NCBI RefSeq assembly: GCF_002374315.1
Contig: NZ_NWUX01000026.1
Location: 1 to 60,042 of the forward strand
Source of the DNA: Vreelandella nigrificans
Lineage (GTDB): Bacteria; Pseudomonadota; Gammaproteobacteria; Pseudomonadales; Halomonadaceae
Length of the DNA stretch: 60,042 bases
Direction of reading: 5' to 3'
Below are positions 8,379-17,303 of this stretch, in pieces. The translations under genes and the position numbers were made by a program. How positions within the stretch are numbered: position 1 is the first letter of the stretch; each line of letters starts with the position of its first letter. The notes beneath the pieces are model-generated. The model was not told the DNA's origin and searched no databases. It saw nothing but the letters and a program-made list of their open reading frames with translations.

Positions 8379-9539
8379 ATGGGCACGCCTTTAAAAACTT
8401 CCTGGAATCACCGGCTACGCGGCATGTTAGTAGCGCTACTGATGGTAGGTGTCACCCTTGGGGTGGTCGCTTTCCTGACTAGCCAGCACAGTAGCGCTCA
8501 AGGGGCGCGCCAACAGGAGGGTGATAATTCTCTACTACAGATAGCGAGCCTAACACTTGAGCAGGTTGAGCAGCTTCAGCGTGATGTGCGCTTAACAGGA
8601 CGCGTGGTTGCGCACCAGTCGGTGTCGTTAGCATTCGAGCCAGCAGGGCGTGTCAGTACCGTGTTAGCAGATAGAGGTGATGCGGTTGAAGAGGGGGACG
8701 TATTAGCCACACTGGATACTCGTCGCTTGGAGAGCCGCTTAGCTGAAGTGGCGGCGCGCAGTGATGAAGCCCGTGCCAGCCTAGCGCTTGCTCAGCGCCA
8801 GGAAGAGCGCGAATCACAGCTAAACCAGAGTAACTTTGCCAGCCGTACTGCGCTTGATCAGGCCCGTACTGATCGGCTGACGCTTCAGGCACGCCTTTCG
8901 GCGCTGGCTGCTGAGCGTGACAGCCTTAGCGCAGATTTAGATGACAGTACATTAACAGCGCCTTTTGAGGGGCGGGTGATTGAGCGACATATCAGCGTCG
9001 GAAGTCTCGTAGGTAGCGGTACCGCCGCCTTTGATCTTATTGATGCCGGTAAGCTAGAAGCACACCTTGGCTTGCCTGCTCGGCTGGCCGCGACGTTCGT
9101 TCCCGGAGAGCCGGTAACGCTCAACGTTAATGGTCACATCGCTAGCGGAGAAGTGCGCGCACGGCTACCACAGGTGGATAATGACAGCCGCACGCAGACG
9201 CTGGTGGTGTCGCTGGAACCTTCAACCAGTGCTGTTCCTGGCGATTTGGTAGAGCTGCGCTATGCGATTACAGAGCCAGCCAGGGGGTATTGGGTGCCGT
9301 TGGATGCCTTGATCGCTGCTGATCGTGGCTTGTGGAACGTGCTGGTTGCCGAGCCGTTGGAAAATGGTCACTACCGCGTGGCACGGGCAAGCGTGGAGTT
9401 ACTGCATACGTCTGCCGATCAAGCTTTTGTGCGTGGCACACTGGCGCCCGGTATGCGGCTGATAACCAGCGGTACCCACCGCATTATCCCAGGTCAGCAG
9501 GTCACGCTCAGTGAGGAAATAGCTCATGCAGCGCATTGA
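8379..9539 (+). CDS. RND efflux periplasmic adaptor subunit (membrane fusion protein)
   Basis: This is a 386-residue HlyD/AcrA-type adaptor. It has one N-terminal membrane anchor (about residues 13-34) and a barrel-sandwich/lipoyl half (GRVSTVLADRGDAVEEGDVLATLD near residue 90). An alpha-helical coiled-coil hairpin follows (about residues 120-185, rich in Ala, Glu, Gln and Arg), then TAPFEGRVIERHISVG as the second lipoyl half and beta-barrel domains. It bridges the inner-membrane pump encoded next and an outer-membrane channel. No lipoprotein cysteine is seen. The gene overlaps the pump gene by 14 bp. No outer-membrane factor gene is present here, so a TolC-like protein from elsewhere is presumably used. 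Confidence 0.9.
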   Translation: MGTPLKTSWNHRLRGMLVALLMVGVTLGVVAFLTSQHSSAQGARQQEGDNSLLQIASLTLEQVEQLQRDVRLTGRVVAHQSVSLAFEPAGRVSTVLADRGDAVEEGDVLATLDTRRLESRLAEVAARSDEARASLALAQRQEERESQLNQSNFASRTALDQARTDRLTLQARLSALAAERDSLSADLDDSTLTAPFEGRVIERHISVGSLVGSGTAAFDLIDAGKLEAHLGLPARLAATFVPGEPVTLNVNGHIASGEVRARLPQVDNDSRTQTLVVSLEPSTSAVPGDLVELRYAITEPARGYWVPLDALIAADRGLWNVLVAEPLENGHYRVARASVELLHTSADQAFVRGTLAPGMRLITSGTHRIIPGQQVTLSEEIAHAAH

Positions 9540-12500
9540 GTGGCTATTTAACCGGCGCCTAGTGGCGCTCGTCTTGGGGCTGCTTGTCGTTGCTGGTTTA
9601 TCGGCGATTCAAACACTGCCCCGTGCAGAAGATCCGCATCTTATTGCACGTATGGCAACGGTGCTTGCCCCGTATCCAGGCGCAACCCCTGAACAGATAG
9701 AAGCCTTGGTCGCGCGGCCTATTGAGGATGAGCTGCGTACTATTGCTGAAATTAAAGTACTGGAAACCACGTCGCGGCAAGGCATCGCTGTCATCAGTAT
9801 CGAGTTAGAAGATGAGGTGATCGATGTAACGTCAGTGTGGAGCCGCGTGCGAGACAAGCTGGGTGATGTGGCCCCAACGTTGCCAAGCGGCGTGCATGCT
9901 CCTGAGTTACTGGATGACCGGGGCTATGCATTTAGCATTGTCGCCGCACTACATTGGACCCTGGATGCTCCACCTAATCCGCAACTGCTAGAGCGCTACG
10001 CCGAGCGCTTGGAAGATCAGCTGCGGCGGGTTACCGGCACAGAATATACCCATCGCTTTGGCGTCGCAGGCGAGCAGGTTGAGGTCATGGTTGACCCTCT
10101 AGAACTCAATGCCCTAGGGCTTTCCGTGGGGCAACTTGCCACGCTTATTGAAGCCAGTGATGGCCGTCGTACTGCAGGCGAAGTGGTCTCCGATGGACAC
10201 CGGCTAACGGTGGGGCTAAGCGGTGAGTTTGGCGCGTTAGACAGGTTGCGCGATATCGACGTAGCGACCCAGCAGGGGCAAACAGTAACACTTGGTGAGC
10301 TGGCCGAGCTACGCCGTGGTGTGCAAGATCCGCCAGCCGCGGTGGCCTTACTTAACGGCCAGCGAGCGGTGTTTGTGGGCGCCCGCATGGCCCCAGGCCA
10401 GCGCATCGATACATGGGTAGCACGGGCACAGCAACAACTGGCGGCGTTTGCCGATGAGTTGCCCATTGGTATTGAAGTAGAGGAAGTATTTGAGCAGGCC
10501 AGCTACACCAACCAGCGCTTAAGTGATGTGGCAGGCAGTCTGCTGCTGGGCTTGGTGCTGGTGGTGGCGATTCTATTTTTGACCATGGGCTGGCGCTCAG
10601 CGGTGACAGTGGGGCTGGCCATTCCAGCTACCGCACTACTTACCCTGGCTTTCTTCAAGCCTCTCGGCATTGATATTCACCAAATGAGCATTACCGGCAT
10701 CATTGTGGCGCTGGGGCTAATGGTGGATAACGCCATTGTGATGACTAACGCCCTTCGCGAGCGCTTCTTGAAGGGGGATTCGGCAATTGCCGCTACCCGG
10801 GATGCTCTGCGCCACTTAGCGGTGCCGCTACTTGCCAGCACCTTAACCACCATTCTGGCATTTATGCCGATTGTATTGATGCCCGGCCCCGCGGGGGAGT
10901 TCGTAGGGCCACTAGCCATGGCGGTGATGGTTGCATTGGTCAGTTCATATCTCGTGTCGCTGTTACTAGTGCCTGCGCTTTCCCCCATGCTGTTAGCCAA
11001 GGTAGTCGCTAAACCGCCAGCATCTAGAGATAGCGCAGCGAGCATAGTAAAGCGAGGCTTTCGCCGTACTATACATAGTGCGCTGCGTCATCCGGTGGCA
11101 GCCATGGTCGTTACGTTGTGTGTACCCGTGGGGGGGATTGCGTTGATGCCAACGCTGGACGTGGCGTTTTTCCCTCCGGCGGATCGCGATCAGTTTCATA
11201 TTGAAGTGCGTCTCCCAACGGCAAGTAGCATGGCCAACACCGAGGAGCTGGCACTTGAGGTAGAAGCGATGATCCGTGAGTTGCCGGGCATTACTCGTGT
11301 GTCAGCATTTATCGGCGAGAGCGCGCCAATGATGTACTACAACGTGTTGACCAATGAAGATAATAATCCGGCGTTTATGCATGTCATTGTGGATACAGTG
11401 TCATTGGACGTGACTAACCAGCGGGTTCCCGAGCTACAGAGGGCGCTTGATCAACGCTTTCCCCAGGCACAGAGTGTGGTGCGCAAGTATGAGCAGGGAC
11501 CACCGTTTAAGGCGCCCATTGAACTGCGTGTTCATGGTGACGATTTAGCCGTATTGTCATCGCTGGGGCTGGAACTGGCGGGCTTGATGCACCAACTGCC
11601 CCAGGTAACACACGTACGGGCTGGTATGCAGCGCGACCTGCCCAGGTTAACCCTGGATATCGACCATACAGCACTTGGCGATGTGGGCTTAACACCACAA
11701 AACCTGGCCGAACAGGTGGGGGCGGCACTATCCGGCCAGCCTGCTGGCCGGGTACTGGAGGACACCCAGCAGTTACCGGTGCTGGTGCGCTATGTGGATG
11801 GCTGGCGTACCAGTGCCGAACAGCTTGAAGCACTACGCCTAGTTAGCGATCACGCCGCTGAGGGGCTGCCATTAGCGGCGGTGGCAGAGGTATCGCTTAC
11901 TCCTGCCTGGAGCGTGATCACCCGCCGCAATGCCGAACGGGTGCAACTCGTGCAGGGCTATTTAGTTGCTGATGCACTGCCAGCGGTCTCCATGGCTCAG
12001 CTAGATGCCAAGCTCCAGGCCGCGCTAGATAGGGGAGAGGTTCGTCTTCCTGCTGGCTACCGTATTGAAACCGGTGGTGAAGCTGCCGAGCGTGATCAGG
12101 CCGTGGGTAATCTGCTTGCCTCAGTGGTGCTACTGGTGATTGCCATGGTGGCCACCGTGGTGTTGGCGTTTAACTCGTTTCGCCGCGCCGCCATTGTGTT
12201 TATTGCCGGTGCTCAGGCCATGGGAATGGGCATTGTGGCGCTGCTGCTCAGCGGTCATGCATTTGGGTTTGTCATTATCGTTGGCATCATGGGGCTGGTG
12301 GGGGTAGCCATTAATGCCACCATTATTATCATTGCCGCCTTCGATGATGACGCCGCCGCTAGGCAGGGGGATATTGACGCTATGCTAGCGGTCATCAGCG
12401 GCCCTACTAGCCGGCATATTATCTCGACGACGATTACCACCTTTGCCGGGTTAATTCCGCTGATGGTGGCTGCAGGCGGCCTGTGGCCACCTTTTGCGCA

Positions 12501-12591
12501 AACCGTTGGGTTTGGTTTGCTGTTGGCAACGTTAGTGTCGTTTTTCTTTACCCCAGCGCTTTATCGGCTGTGGGTAGCAAGTGTGCGGTAA
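9526..12591 (+). CDS. RND family efflux transporter permease
   Basis: This is a 1021-residue inner-membrane pump of AcrB/MMPL fold with 12 membrane helices in the 1+5+1+5 pattern and two large periplasmic loops. Family motifs include PGATPEQIE near residue 50, GLMVDNAIVM near residue 399 on the fourth helix, and FMPIVLMPGPAGEF. In AcrB the fourth-helix pair is Asp-Asp; here it is Asp-Asn, so proton relay may differ. Substrates are likely hydrophobic or toxic compounds. The adaptor and TetR gene beside it complete the local unit. It is of normal length with no frameshift. Confidence 0.93.
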   Translation: MQRIEWLFNRRLVALVLGLLVVAGLSAIQTLPRAEDPHLIARMATVLAPYPGATPEQIEALVARPIEDELRTIAEIKVLETTSRQGIAVISIELEDEVIDVTSVWSRVRDKLGDVAPTLPSGVHAPELLDDRGYAFSIVAALHWTLDAPPNPQLLERYAERLEDQLRRVTGTEYTHRFGVAGEQVEVMVDPLELNALGLSVGQLATLIEASDGRRTAGEVVSDGHRLTVGLSGEFGALDRLRDIDVATQQGQTVTLGELAELRRGVQDPPAAVALLNGQRAVFVGARMAPGQRIDTWVARAQQQLAAFADELPIGIEVEEVFEQASYTNQRLSDVAGSLLLGLVLVVAILFLTMGWRSAVTVGLAIPATALLTLAFFKPLGIDIHQMSITGIIVALGLMVDNAIVMTNALRERFLKGDSAIAATRDALRHLAVPLLASTLTTILAFMPIVLMPGPAGEFVGPLAMAVMVALVSSYLVSLLLVPALSPMLLAKVVAKPPASRDSAASIVKRGFRRTIHSALRHPVAAMVVTLCVPVGGIALMPTLDVAFFPPADRDQFHIEVRLPTASSMANTEELALEVEAMIRELPGITRVSAFIGESAPMMYYNVLTNEDNNPAFMHVIVDTVSLDVTNQRVPELQRALDQRFPQAQSVVRKYEQGPPFKAPIELRVHGDDLAVLSSLGLELAGLMHQLPQVTHVRAGMQRDLPRLTLDIDHTALGDVGLTPQNLAEQVGAALSGQPAGRVLEDTQQLPVLVRYVDGWRTSAEQLEALRLVSDHAAEGLPLAAVAEVSLTPAWSVITRRNAERVQLVQGYLVADALPAVSMAQLDAKLQAALDRGEVRLPAGYRIETGGEAAERDQAVGNLLASVVLLVIAMVATVVLAFNSFRRAAIVFIAGAQAMGMGIVALLLSGHAFGFVIIVGIMGLVGVAINATIIIIAAFDDDAAARQGDIDAMLAVISGPTSRHIISTTITTFAGLIPLMVAAGGLWPPFAQTVGFGLLLATLVSFFFTPALYRLWVASVR

Positions 12592-12620
12592 GGAATAAAC
12601 CAATTTGTTGGGTTAACCAA

Positions 12621-12649
12621 GCACCTTTGGCTCGAAGTGCCAAAGGTGC
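12621..12649. terminator. Perfect 11-bp stem-loop after the RND operon
   Basis: GCACCTTTGGC (12621-12631) pairs exactly with GCCAAAGGTGC (12639-12649) around a 7-nt loop. Only a weak T-rich stretch (ATTTT) follows on the + strand. It lies between convergent genes and may stop transcription from the RND operon. With no clear U-tract, a barrier or mRNA-end function is also possible. Confidence 0.55.
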
Positions 12650-12692
12650 TGGTGCCATTTTAAGAAAGCCACTTACTTGAAAAAGTCTGCGT

Positions 12693-13454
12693 TTAAGCCG
12701 GATCGCGATCGATGGCAAATGCTGACCAAGCCTGGCGTACCGGCATAATTTCCAGACGGTTAATGTTGATGTGCGGTGGCAGTGTCGCAAGATAAAAAAG
12801 TTGCTCGGCAATATCTTCCGCTTGTAGCGGTGTTGTGCCGCGATAAAGTGCTTCAGACGCTTCTTGATTGCCTTTGGTTCTGACCAAGGTGAACTCGGTT
12901 TCCGCCATGCCGGGGGCCAGATCGGTGACACGAACACCCGTGCCTAACAGGTCGCAGCGCAGGTTATAGCTGAACTGCTGAACAAAGGCTTTCGATGCCC
13001 CATATACATGCCCGCCCGGGTAAGGCCACTGGCCCGCCACTGAACCAAGATTGAGAATACTCGCGCCTTCGCTGTTTTTGAGCAGGAGCGGCAGTGTCGC
13101 ATGGGTGACGTTAACTAACCCGGTGATATTGGTATCGATCATCGTATGCCAATCTTCCAGCGCGACTTTTTGCGATGGTTCTGGTGCGAGCGCCAAGCCA
13201 GCATTGTTAATTAGGCACGTCAGCGGTAGAAACGCTTCCGGTAGGCCGCTTATAGCGGCTGTCACCGCGTCACTGTCGCGTACATCCAACGCGATTGTCA
13301 GCACAGGCACTTGTTGGCTTAACTCTTTCTCCAGCGCATCTAAACGCTCCTGACGGCGACCGGTGAGTATCAATGACCAACCTGCTTTGGCAAACCGCTG
13401 GGCCGCCGCTTTCCCAAATCCTGAGGTGGCTCCAGTGATAAGTACACTAGGCAT
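12693..13454 (-). CDS. ydfG: YdfG-type NADP-dependent 3-hydroxy acid dehydrogenase (SDR)
   Basis: This is a 253-residue classical short-chain dehydrogenase. The cofactor motif TGATSGFG is at residues 7-14 and NNAG near residue 85. The catalytic Ser is in NLGSVAGQWPYPGG near residue 138, and Tyr-Lys are in YGASKAF near residue 152. The segment GTGVRVTDLAPGMAETEF and the ending LPPHININRLEIMPV match E. coli YdfG closely. YdfG reduces malonic semialdehyde and oxidises L-allo-threonine and other 3-hydroxy acids. It is transcribed towards the RND operon and shares its strand with dadA, but the gap of 92 bp makes a joint operon uncertain. Confidence 0.87.
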   Translation of the reverse strand: MPSVLITGATSGFGKAAAQRFAKAGWSLILTGRRQERLDALEKELSQQVPVLTIALDVRDSDAVTAAISGLPEAFLPLTCLINNAGLALAPEPSQKVALEDWHTMIDTNITGLVNVTHATLPLLLKNSEGASILNLGSVAGQWPYPGGHVYGASKAFVQQFSYNLRCDLLGTGVRVTDLAPGMAETEFTLVRTKGNQEASEALYRGTTPLQAEDIAEQLFYLATLPPHININRLEIMPVRQAWSAFAIDRDPA

Positions 13455-13546
13455 TACGGTATCTCCGTATTAGTTAACGTTTTTAAACAAAAGAAGGGAT
13501 GTGGGAGTCCCTCCTTGTTGATCTCATCGTCAAGCGGCGCAGTGCG

Positions 13547-14800
13547 TTACGTCGACCGTGCGGCGGTGACTACTTCTGATGCTGCCCCTTGTTCCTGAAC
13601 GGCATCTGCCAATAGCTCAGCGGTAATTGCGGACAGTGTCCAGCCTAAGTGACCATGGCCAGTGTTATAGAATACTGTGGGCAGTTTGCCTGGGCCAACT
13701 TTGGGCAGCATATTGGGCAGCATCGGCCGGAGGCCCGCCCAGGGTACCACGCGGCGGGTACTCACGCCTGGGAAGCACTCCTCCACCCAGCGAACCAGTG
13801 GGCGGATGCGGTCGTTACGTATATCACGATTCGAACCGTTAAATTCAGCGGTGCCGGCCACTCGGAAGCGGTCGTGCCCCAGGCGGCTGGTGACTAGTTT
13901 GGTTTCATCGTCGAGTAGGCTGACCGTTGGCGCAGCCTGTTGAGATGCATCGTCATCTAGCTGCACGGTAATTGAATAGCCCTTCACCGGGTAAATATTG
14001 ACCCGGTCACCTAGTTTAGCTGCAATCGCCCGGCTGCCAATGCCTGCGCACACCACCACGCTATCGAAGCTCTGGCGAATGGTTTCACTGTCCACTGTGG
14101 CGCTTACCCATGCCCCACTCTCATCAGCGCCAATGTCATTAATTTGATGGCCATAATTAAGTGTTACTCCACGCTTGGCCGCTGCTTGCGCTAAGCCATT
14201 AGTGTACTTATGGATATCGCCTGTGGCGTCACTTTCGGTATAAAAACCGCCGTGGTAACTGCCCGCTAGTGTTGGCTCGATGGCGCGCATCTCATCGGGG
14301 GTGACCGCCCGGCGCTCTAAACCGCCTTTGCTGAGCAGTTGTGATACCTTAGCAGCGTGGTCATAGCCTGCCTTGTCGCGGTAGATATGCAGAATGCCTT
14401 TCTGCTTGAGGTCGAAATCGATTTGCTCATCTTTTGCCCACTGGAATAAGTGCTCGCGGGCAGCAATGGCGAGGCGGGTGGTTTCCGTGGTGTTATCGGC
14501 GTAACGGGGAATGGCAGCAATAAACTCGGCAAACCAACTTAGCTTGTGCCAGCTAGGGCGGGGGTTGACCAGTAGCGGTGCGTCGCTTTTCAGCATCCAG
14601 CGCAAGCCTTTGATCACCGTTGGCCAGTGGTTCCATACCTCGGCATTTGAAGCTGATAGCTGTCCGCCATTGGCGAAGGACGTCTCCATCGCCGCGTAGC
14701 GATGCTTTTCAAAGACGGTGACATCAAAGCCACGTTTAGCAAGGGCGTAGGCGCTGGTAATACCGGTGATACCACCACCAATAACGGCAATGCGTTGCAT
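13547..14800 (-). CDS. dadA: D-amino acid dehydrogenase (FAD), under a glycine riboswitch
   Basis: This is a 417-residue FAD-dependent DAO-family protein. The ATG at 14800 has GGAGAG 7 bases upstream and puts the FAD motif VIGGGITGI at residues 5-13. The longer frame starting 45 bp further upstream has no such support. SFANGGQLSASNAEVWNHW near residue 40 and GHGHLGWTLS near residue 390 are DadA signatures. DadA oxidises D-amino acids, chiefly D-alanine, to keto acids and ammonia, feeding the respiratory chain. A tandem glycine riboswitch precedes the gene, so its expression should follow cellular glycine. A glycine-oxidising role or a physiological link to glycine excess is therefore plausible, but is inference. 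Confidence 0.88.
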   Translation of the reverse strand: MQRIAVIGGGITGITSAYALAKRGFDVTVFEKHRYAAMETSFANGGQLSASNAEVWNHWPTVIKGLRWMLKSDAPLLVNPRPSWHKLSWFAEFIAAIPRYADNTTETTRLAIAAREHLFQWAKDEQIDFDLKQKGILHIYRDKAGYDHAAKVSQLLSKGGLERRAVTPDEMRAIEPTLAGSYHGGFYTESDATGDIHKYTNGLAQAAAKRGVTLNYGHQINDIGADESGAWVSATVDSETIRQSFDSVVVCAGIGSRAIAAKLGDRVNIYPVKGYSITVQLDDDASQQAAPTVSLLDDETKLVTSRLGHDRFRVAGTAEFNGSNRDIRNDRIRPLVRWVEECFPGVSTRRVVPWAGLRPMLPNMLPKVGPGKLPTVFYNTGHGHLGWTLSAITAELLADAVQEQGAASEVVTAARST

Positions 14801-14830
14801 AACTCTCTCCAGATTGTATGAGCGTCGGGC

Positions 14831-14863
14831 GATATGCCCAGCCATTCAATGGCAAGGCATACC
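14831..14863 (-). promoter_or_regulatory. Hairpin following the glycine aptamers (possible expression platform)
   Basis: On the - strand GGTATGCC (14863-14856) can pair with GGCATATC (14838-14831) with one wobble, enclosing an inner GCCATT-GAATGGC hairpin. It starts 2 bases after the second aptamer and ends about 30 bases before the dadA start. No U-tract follows, so control at translation or by a competing fold is more likely than simple termination. Confidence 0.5.
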
Positions 14864-14865
14864 CC

Positions 14866-15055
14866 TTCCGTCATGGAACCTGAGAGATTCACGCATCAAT
14901 TGAAGCGCTTGCTCCTTCGGTGGGCTGAGTGACGCAGTCATCAACCGCTCTTCGGAAAGTGATGGTGATAGCGGTCCTGTTGCCTGAGAGTTTCCGGGGC
15001 TGTTGCTCCTTCGGCGCTGGCGTCATCCTTGTGAGATGCGCCAAGCTCTCCCGCT
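14866..15055 (-). promoter_or_regulatory. Tandem glycine riboswitch upstream of dadA
   Basis: On the - strand two gcvT-type glycine aptamers follow each other. The first runs from AGCGGGAGAG (15055) through GCGCCGAAGGAGCAA and ACTCTCAGGCAACAGG to the closing CCGCT. The second runs from TTCCGAAGAG (about 14956) through CACCGAAGGAGCAAGC and TCTCTCAGG to the closing CGGAA (14866). The CCGAAGGAGCAA and CTCTCAGG boxes are the highly conserved core of this class, and both P1 stems can be drawn. The RNA leads directly into dadA. Glycine binding usually switches on downstream catabolic genes. Confidence 0.93.
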
Positions 15056-15194
15056 ATTACGCTAGTTGACGTTGTAACGCGTTATCCAGTGTAAAGGAAT
15101 AGGGCGAACGTCTTAGCGTACTGACAGCATTATTTTGCTAGTGGTGTGATTTTGGTCGAAAATGCCCCAAACTTTATAGCGACGGATAAAACAT

Positions 15195-15488
15195 ATGCAG
15201 ATAAACGGATTTTTTAATGAAGCGGGCCAAGTGATTGGCGATGTCATTCGCACGGTCGTCGAGTTTTTGTTGGCGATATTTACCAATTTTTTCGGTGCGC
15301 TTGAAGAGTTTGTAAATGGGTTGAGTCGGTCGTTAGGCTTTAACGCCTCTTTCTTCAGCATTCTGGTGCTGGTAATAGGCCTGTGGATACTGTGGGGCGG
15401 GGTTAGAGCGCTGCTACGAGGCTCTCTGTTAGGAGCCATCGTACGAATTGTGCTGGCGCTGGTGATCTTGTCGTGGCTGATAATGTAG
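15195..15488 (+). CDS. Small membrane protein of unknown function
   Basis: This is a 97-residue protein with an amphipathic N-terminal half rich in Phe and Val (about residues 15-45) and two likely membrane helices (about residues 50-68 and 76-95). Between them lies a short basic loop (RALLRG). I do not recognise a family. The gene stands alone between the dadA riboswitch and the yciI-like gene. The start ATG lacks a strong ribosome-binding site, so coding status rests on the coherent hydrophobic pattern and the absence of a better frame. Confidence 0.6.
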   Translation: MQINGFFNEAGQVIGDVIRTVVEFLLAIFTNFFGALEEFVNGLSRSLGFNASFFSILVLVIGLWILWGGVRALLRGSLLGAIVRIVLALVILSWLIM

Positions 15489-15581
15489 CCATATTCGATA
15501 GCCTTTTTAGGACTAAGGGCTACTACTGTTTTAAAGGCAGTCTAGGGTCACGACCTTCAAATACAAGAATAGGAGTAACAT

Positions 15582-15878
15582 GTGAAGCAATATGCATTGG
15601 TTGCCTACGACTACACTGATGATGGCGCCTTGAACCGTCGTTTGGCTTGCCGGGAAGCGCACCTAGACGGCCTGCGCAGCCTCTATCGGTCGGGTAATTT
15701 TGCCAGTGGCGGAGTACTTCTGAACGATGAAGGCAAAATGATCGGCTCAAATGCCCATTTTAAATTTGCCAGCCGAGAAGAGTTAGAGGATTGGCTGGCG
15801 CAAGAGCCTTATATGACAGGGAATGTCTGGGAGCGTGTTGATATACGTGAAGTCAAACTATTTGACCCTTCCGTTTAG
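15582..15878 (+). CDS. YciI family protein
   Basis: This is a 98-residue protein of the YciI/YCII fold (ferredoxin-like alpha/beta). YALVAYDY opens the domain, REAHLDGLRSLYRSGNFASGG carries the conserved His and Gly, and LEDWLAQEPYMTGNVWERVDI closes it. The start is GTG at 15582 with AGGAG seven bases upstream. The overlapping ATG at 15580 would run straight into TGA (ATGTGA), so it cannot be the start. Family members bind small molecules and a few are dehydrochlorinases or muconolactone-like enzymes. No specific role can be given here. Confidence 0.85.
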   Translation: MKQYALVAYDYTDDGALNRRLACREAHLDGLRSLYRSGNFASGGVLLNDEGKMIGSNAHFKFASREELEDWLAQEPYMTGNVWERVDIREVKLFDPSV

Positions 15879-16103
15879 CTCTTCTAGCTAGCCCTTCTAA
15901 TCAGTATGACGACTGAGCCTAGGGATTGTTTATAAAATAATAATGGCTCACCCTTTTTCTAGCCTTGATTAACGCTGCTATGCGCTGTTGATGATTAATT
16001 GTTTTTCTCTTGAGCCGGTTTCATCCGGAAAGTGATCGATTGTCATTTGCTTATTTGGTGCATTTTGTCATCATTTGCACTTATTTTGTGCAAAGCGAGT
16101 GTA

Positions 16104-16631
16104 ATGAAAACTTATCTTGGCAAAATGCGTGGGCAGCGCATTAAACGCGCTCGGGTAGGCTGGCAGGATGCGCTGTGGTCATGGATTGGGGCCTTCACTG
16201 GCATGGCGGTTATTTGCTGGTTAAGCTCGGCGTGGTTGTCACAGCAACTTCTTATCGTAGGCTCCTTCGGCGCAACATCGGTGCTCATCTACGCGGCCCC
16301 TGAAAGCCCTTTTGCCCAGCCAAGTCATGTGCTGTTTGGCAGTATGCTATCGGCGAGCATTGGTGTTGCGTGTTACCAGCTGTTGGGGGCGTCACCGCTC
16401 TCAATGTCACTGGCGGTATCACTATCGGTATTGGGTATGCAGTTGACCCACACCGTTCATCCGCCGGGAGCAGCGGCGGCACTAATTGCCGTGGCAGGTG
16501 GCGGCAGTATTCACCAGTTGGGCTGGTGGTACCCGCTATTACCGATCGGTGCAGGCAGTGTCGTGATGTTGGTAATCGCCATACTGGTCAACAACCTTGC
16601 TCGGCATCGCCGTTACCCACGCTATTGGTGA
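16104..16631 (+). CDS. HPP family integral membrane protein
   Basis: This is a 175-residue protein with about four membrane segments. The family signature THTVHPPGAAAALIA, with the His-Pro-Pro that names the family, is near residue 115, and FGATSVLIYAAP lies near residue 55. HPP proteins are small membrane proteins, and plant members have been linked to nitrite transport across chloroplast membranes. The bacterial role is open. The ATG at 16104 fits the usual basic start (MKTYLGKMRGQRIKRAR). A GTG at 16032 would add 24 mostly hydrophobic residues and is the alternative. It converges with chaC, 2 bp away. Confidence 0.82.
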   Translation: MKTYLGKMRGQRIKRARVGWQDALWSWIGAFTGMAVICWLSSAWLSQQLLIVGSFGATSVLIYAAPESPFAQPSHVLFGSMLSASIGVACYQLLGASPLSMSLAVSLSVLGMQLTHTVHPPGAAAALIAVAGGGSIHQLGWWYPLLPIGAGSVVMLVIAILVNNLARHRRYPRYW

Positions 16632-16633
16632 TG

Positions 16634-17206
16634 TTAAAAACGCCCCAGCTGCTTTTCCAGCGCGAAAATATGCATATCTTCCACACCTAGTTCACGTAGG
16701 GCGCTAGCAAGATTGAGTAAGTACTCTTTATTGGAGCCGCTTGGGCCATGTGATAGAGCAATCTGATGTGCCATCTCTGATAAAGGCGCCTCACCCAAAA
16801 ATGCTGGGTTATCCTCGGTAGCGAGATAGATCAGCCCCTGCGTTTGTCCCGCGTCGTGGCCTTGGCTATCAAGGAAAGTGAGGGGTGTGACCTCACGTAA
16901 ATAGCCATTTTTCTCACGTACATCGAGTGGTGCCAGCACCTCCGGTGTAATACGGTAGGCCATGCCGTGGCAAATTGAATCCTTAGCACGAATCAGCGTT
17001 GCCACCCGCCCTGGTGCTTCAGGGGTGCCGCGGTGGTCATGGGAGCCTTGCCAAAATCGGCGCTCCCAGCCTTGAATATAAGCAGGGCGGCGCTCTAAGT
17101 AAGTAAAGTCGGCTTTCCAAATCAGCGAGCCGTAACCAAACAGCCAAATTTCATCGTGGCCGTCGAAATAGGTCATCTGCTGGTTGAGCTGTGTGGTATC
17201 AAACAT
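16634..17206 (-). CDS. chaC: Gamma-glutamylcyclotransferase, ChaC type
   Basis: This is a 190-residue protein of the ChaC family. IWLFGYGSLIWK near residue 20 is the YGSL substrate-binding motif, ERRFWQGSHDHRGTPEAPGR follows, and the catalytic Glu is likely the one in DVREKNGYLRE. ChaC enzymes cleave glutathione to 5-oxoproline and Cys-Gly in the cytosol. The ATG at 17206 is preferred; a TTG at 17215 would add three residues. The gene sits alone, 2 bp from the convergent HPP gene and divergent from the CbiX-type gene about 100 bp away. Confidence 0.9.
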   Translation of the reverse strand: MFDTTQLNQQMTYFDGHDEIWLFGYGSLIWKADFTYLERRPAYIQGWERRFWQGSHDHRGTPEAPGRVATLIRAKDSICHGMAYRITPEVLAPLDVREKNGYLREVTPLTFLDSQGHDAGQTQGLIYLATEDNPAFLGEAPLSEMAHQIALSHGPSGSNKEYLLNLASALRELGVEDMHIFALEKQLGRF

Positions 17207-17303
17207 AGCTATCAAGCATCATGGGCATAGTGCCATTGGGTTAGAGCACCCATCCTACCATGTCACTGGTGATGACTTCCTTGACCTCTTTGGAGAATAG
17301 GCA

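Noticed and set aside
12548..12937. 129-codon frame at the RND/ydfG junction
   Set aside because: It overlaps the ydfG C terminus and the terminator hairpin and has no family features.
12693..14800. ydfG as part of the glycine-riboswitch operon
   Set aside because: A 92-bp gap separates it from dadA and there is no functional link beyond strand; left open, not claimed.
15580..15582. ATG at 15580 as start of the yciI-like gene
   Set aside because: It is followed at once by TGA; the overlapping GTG at 15582 is the only start that gives the protein.
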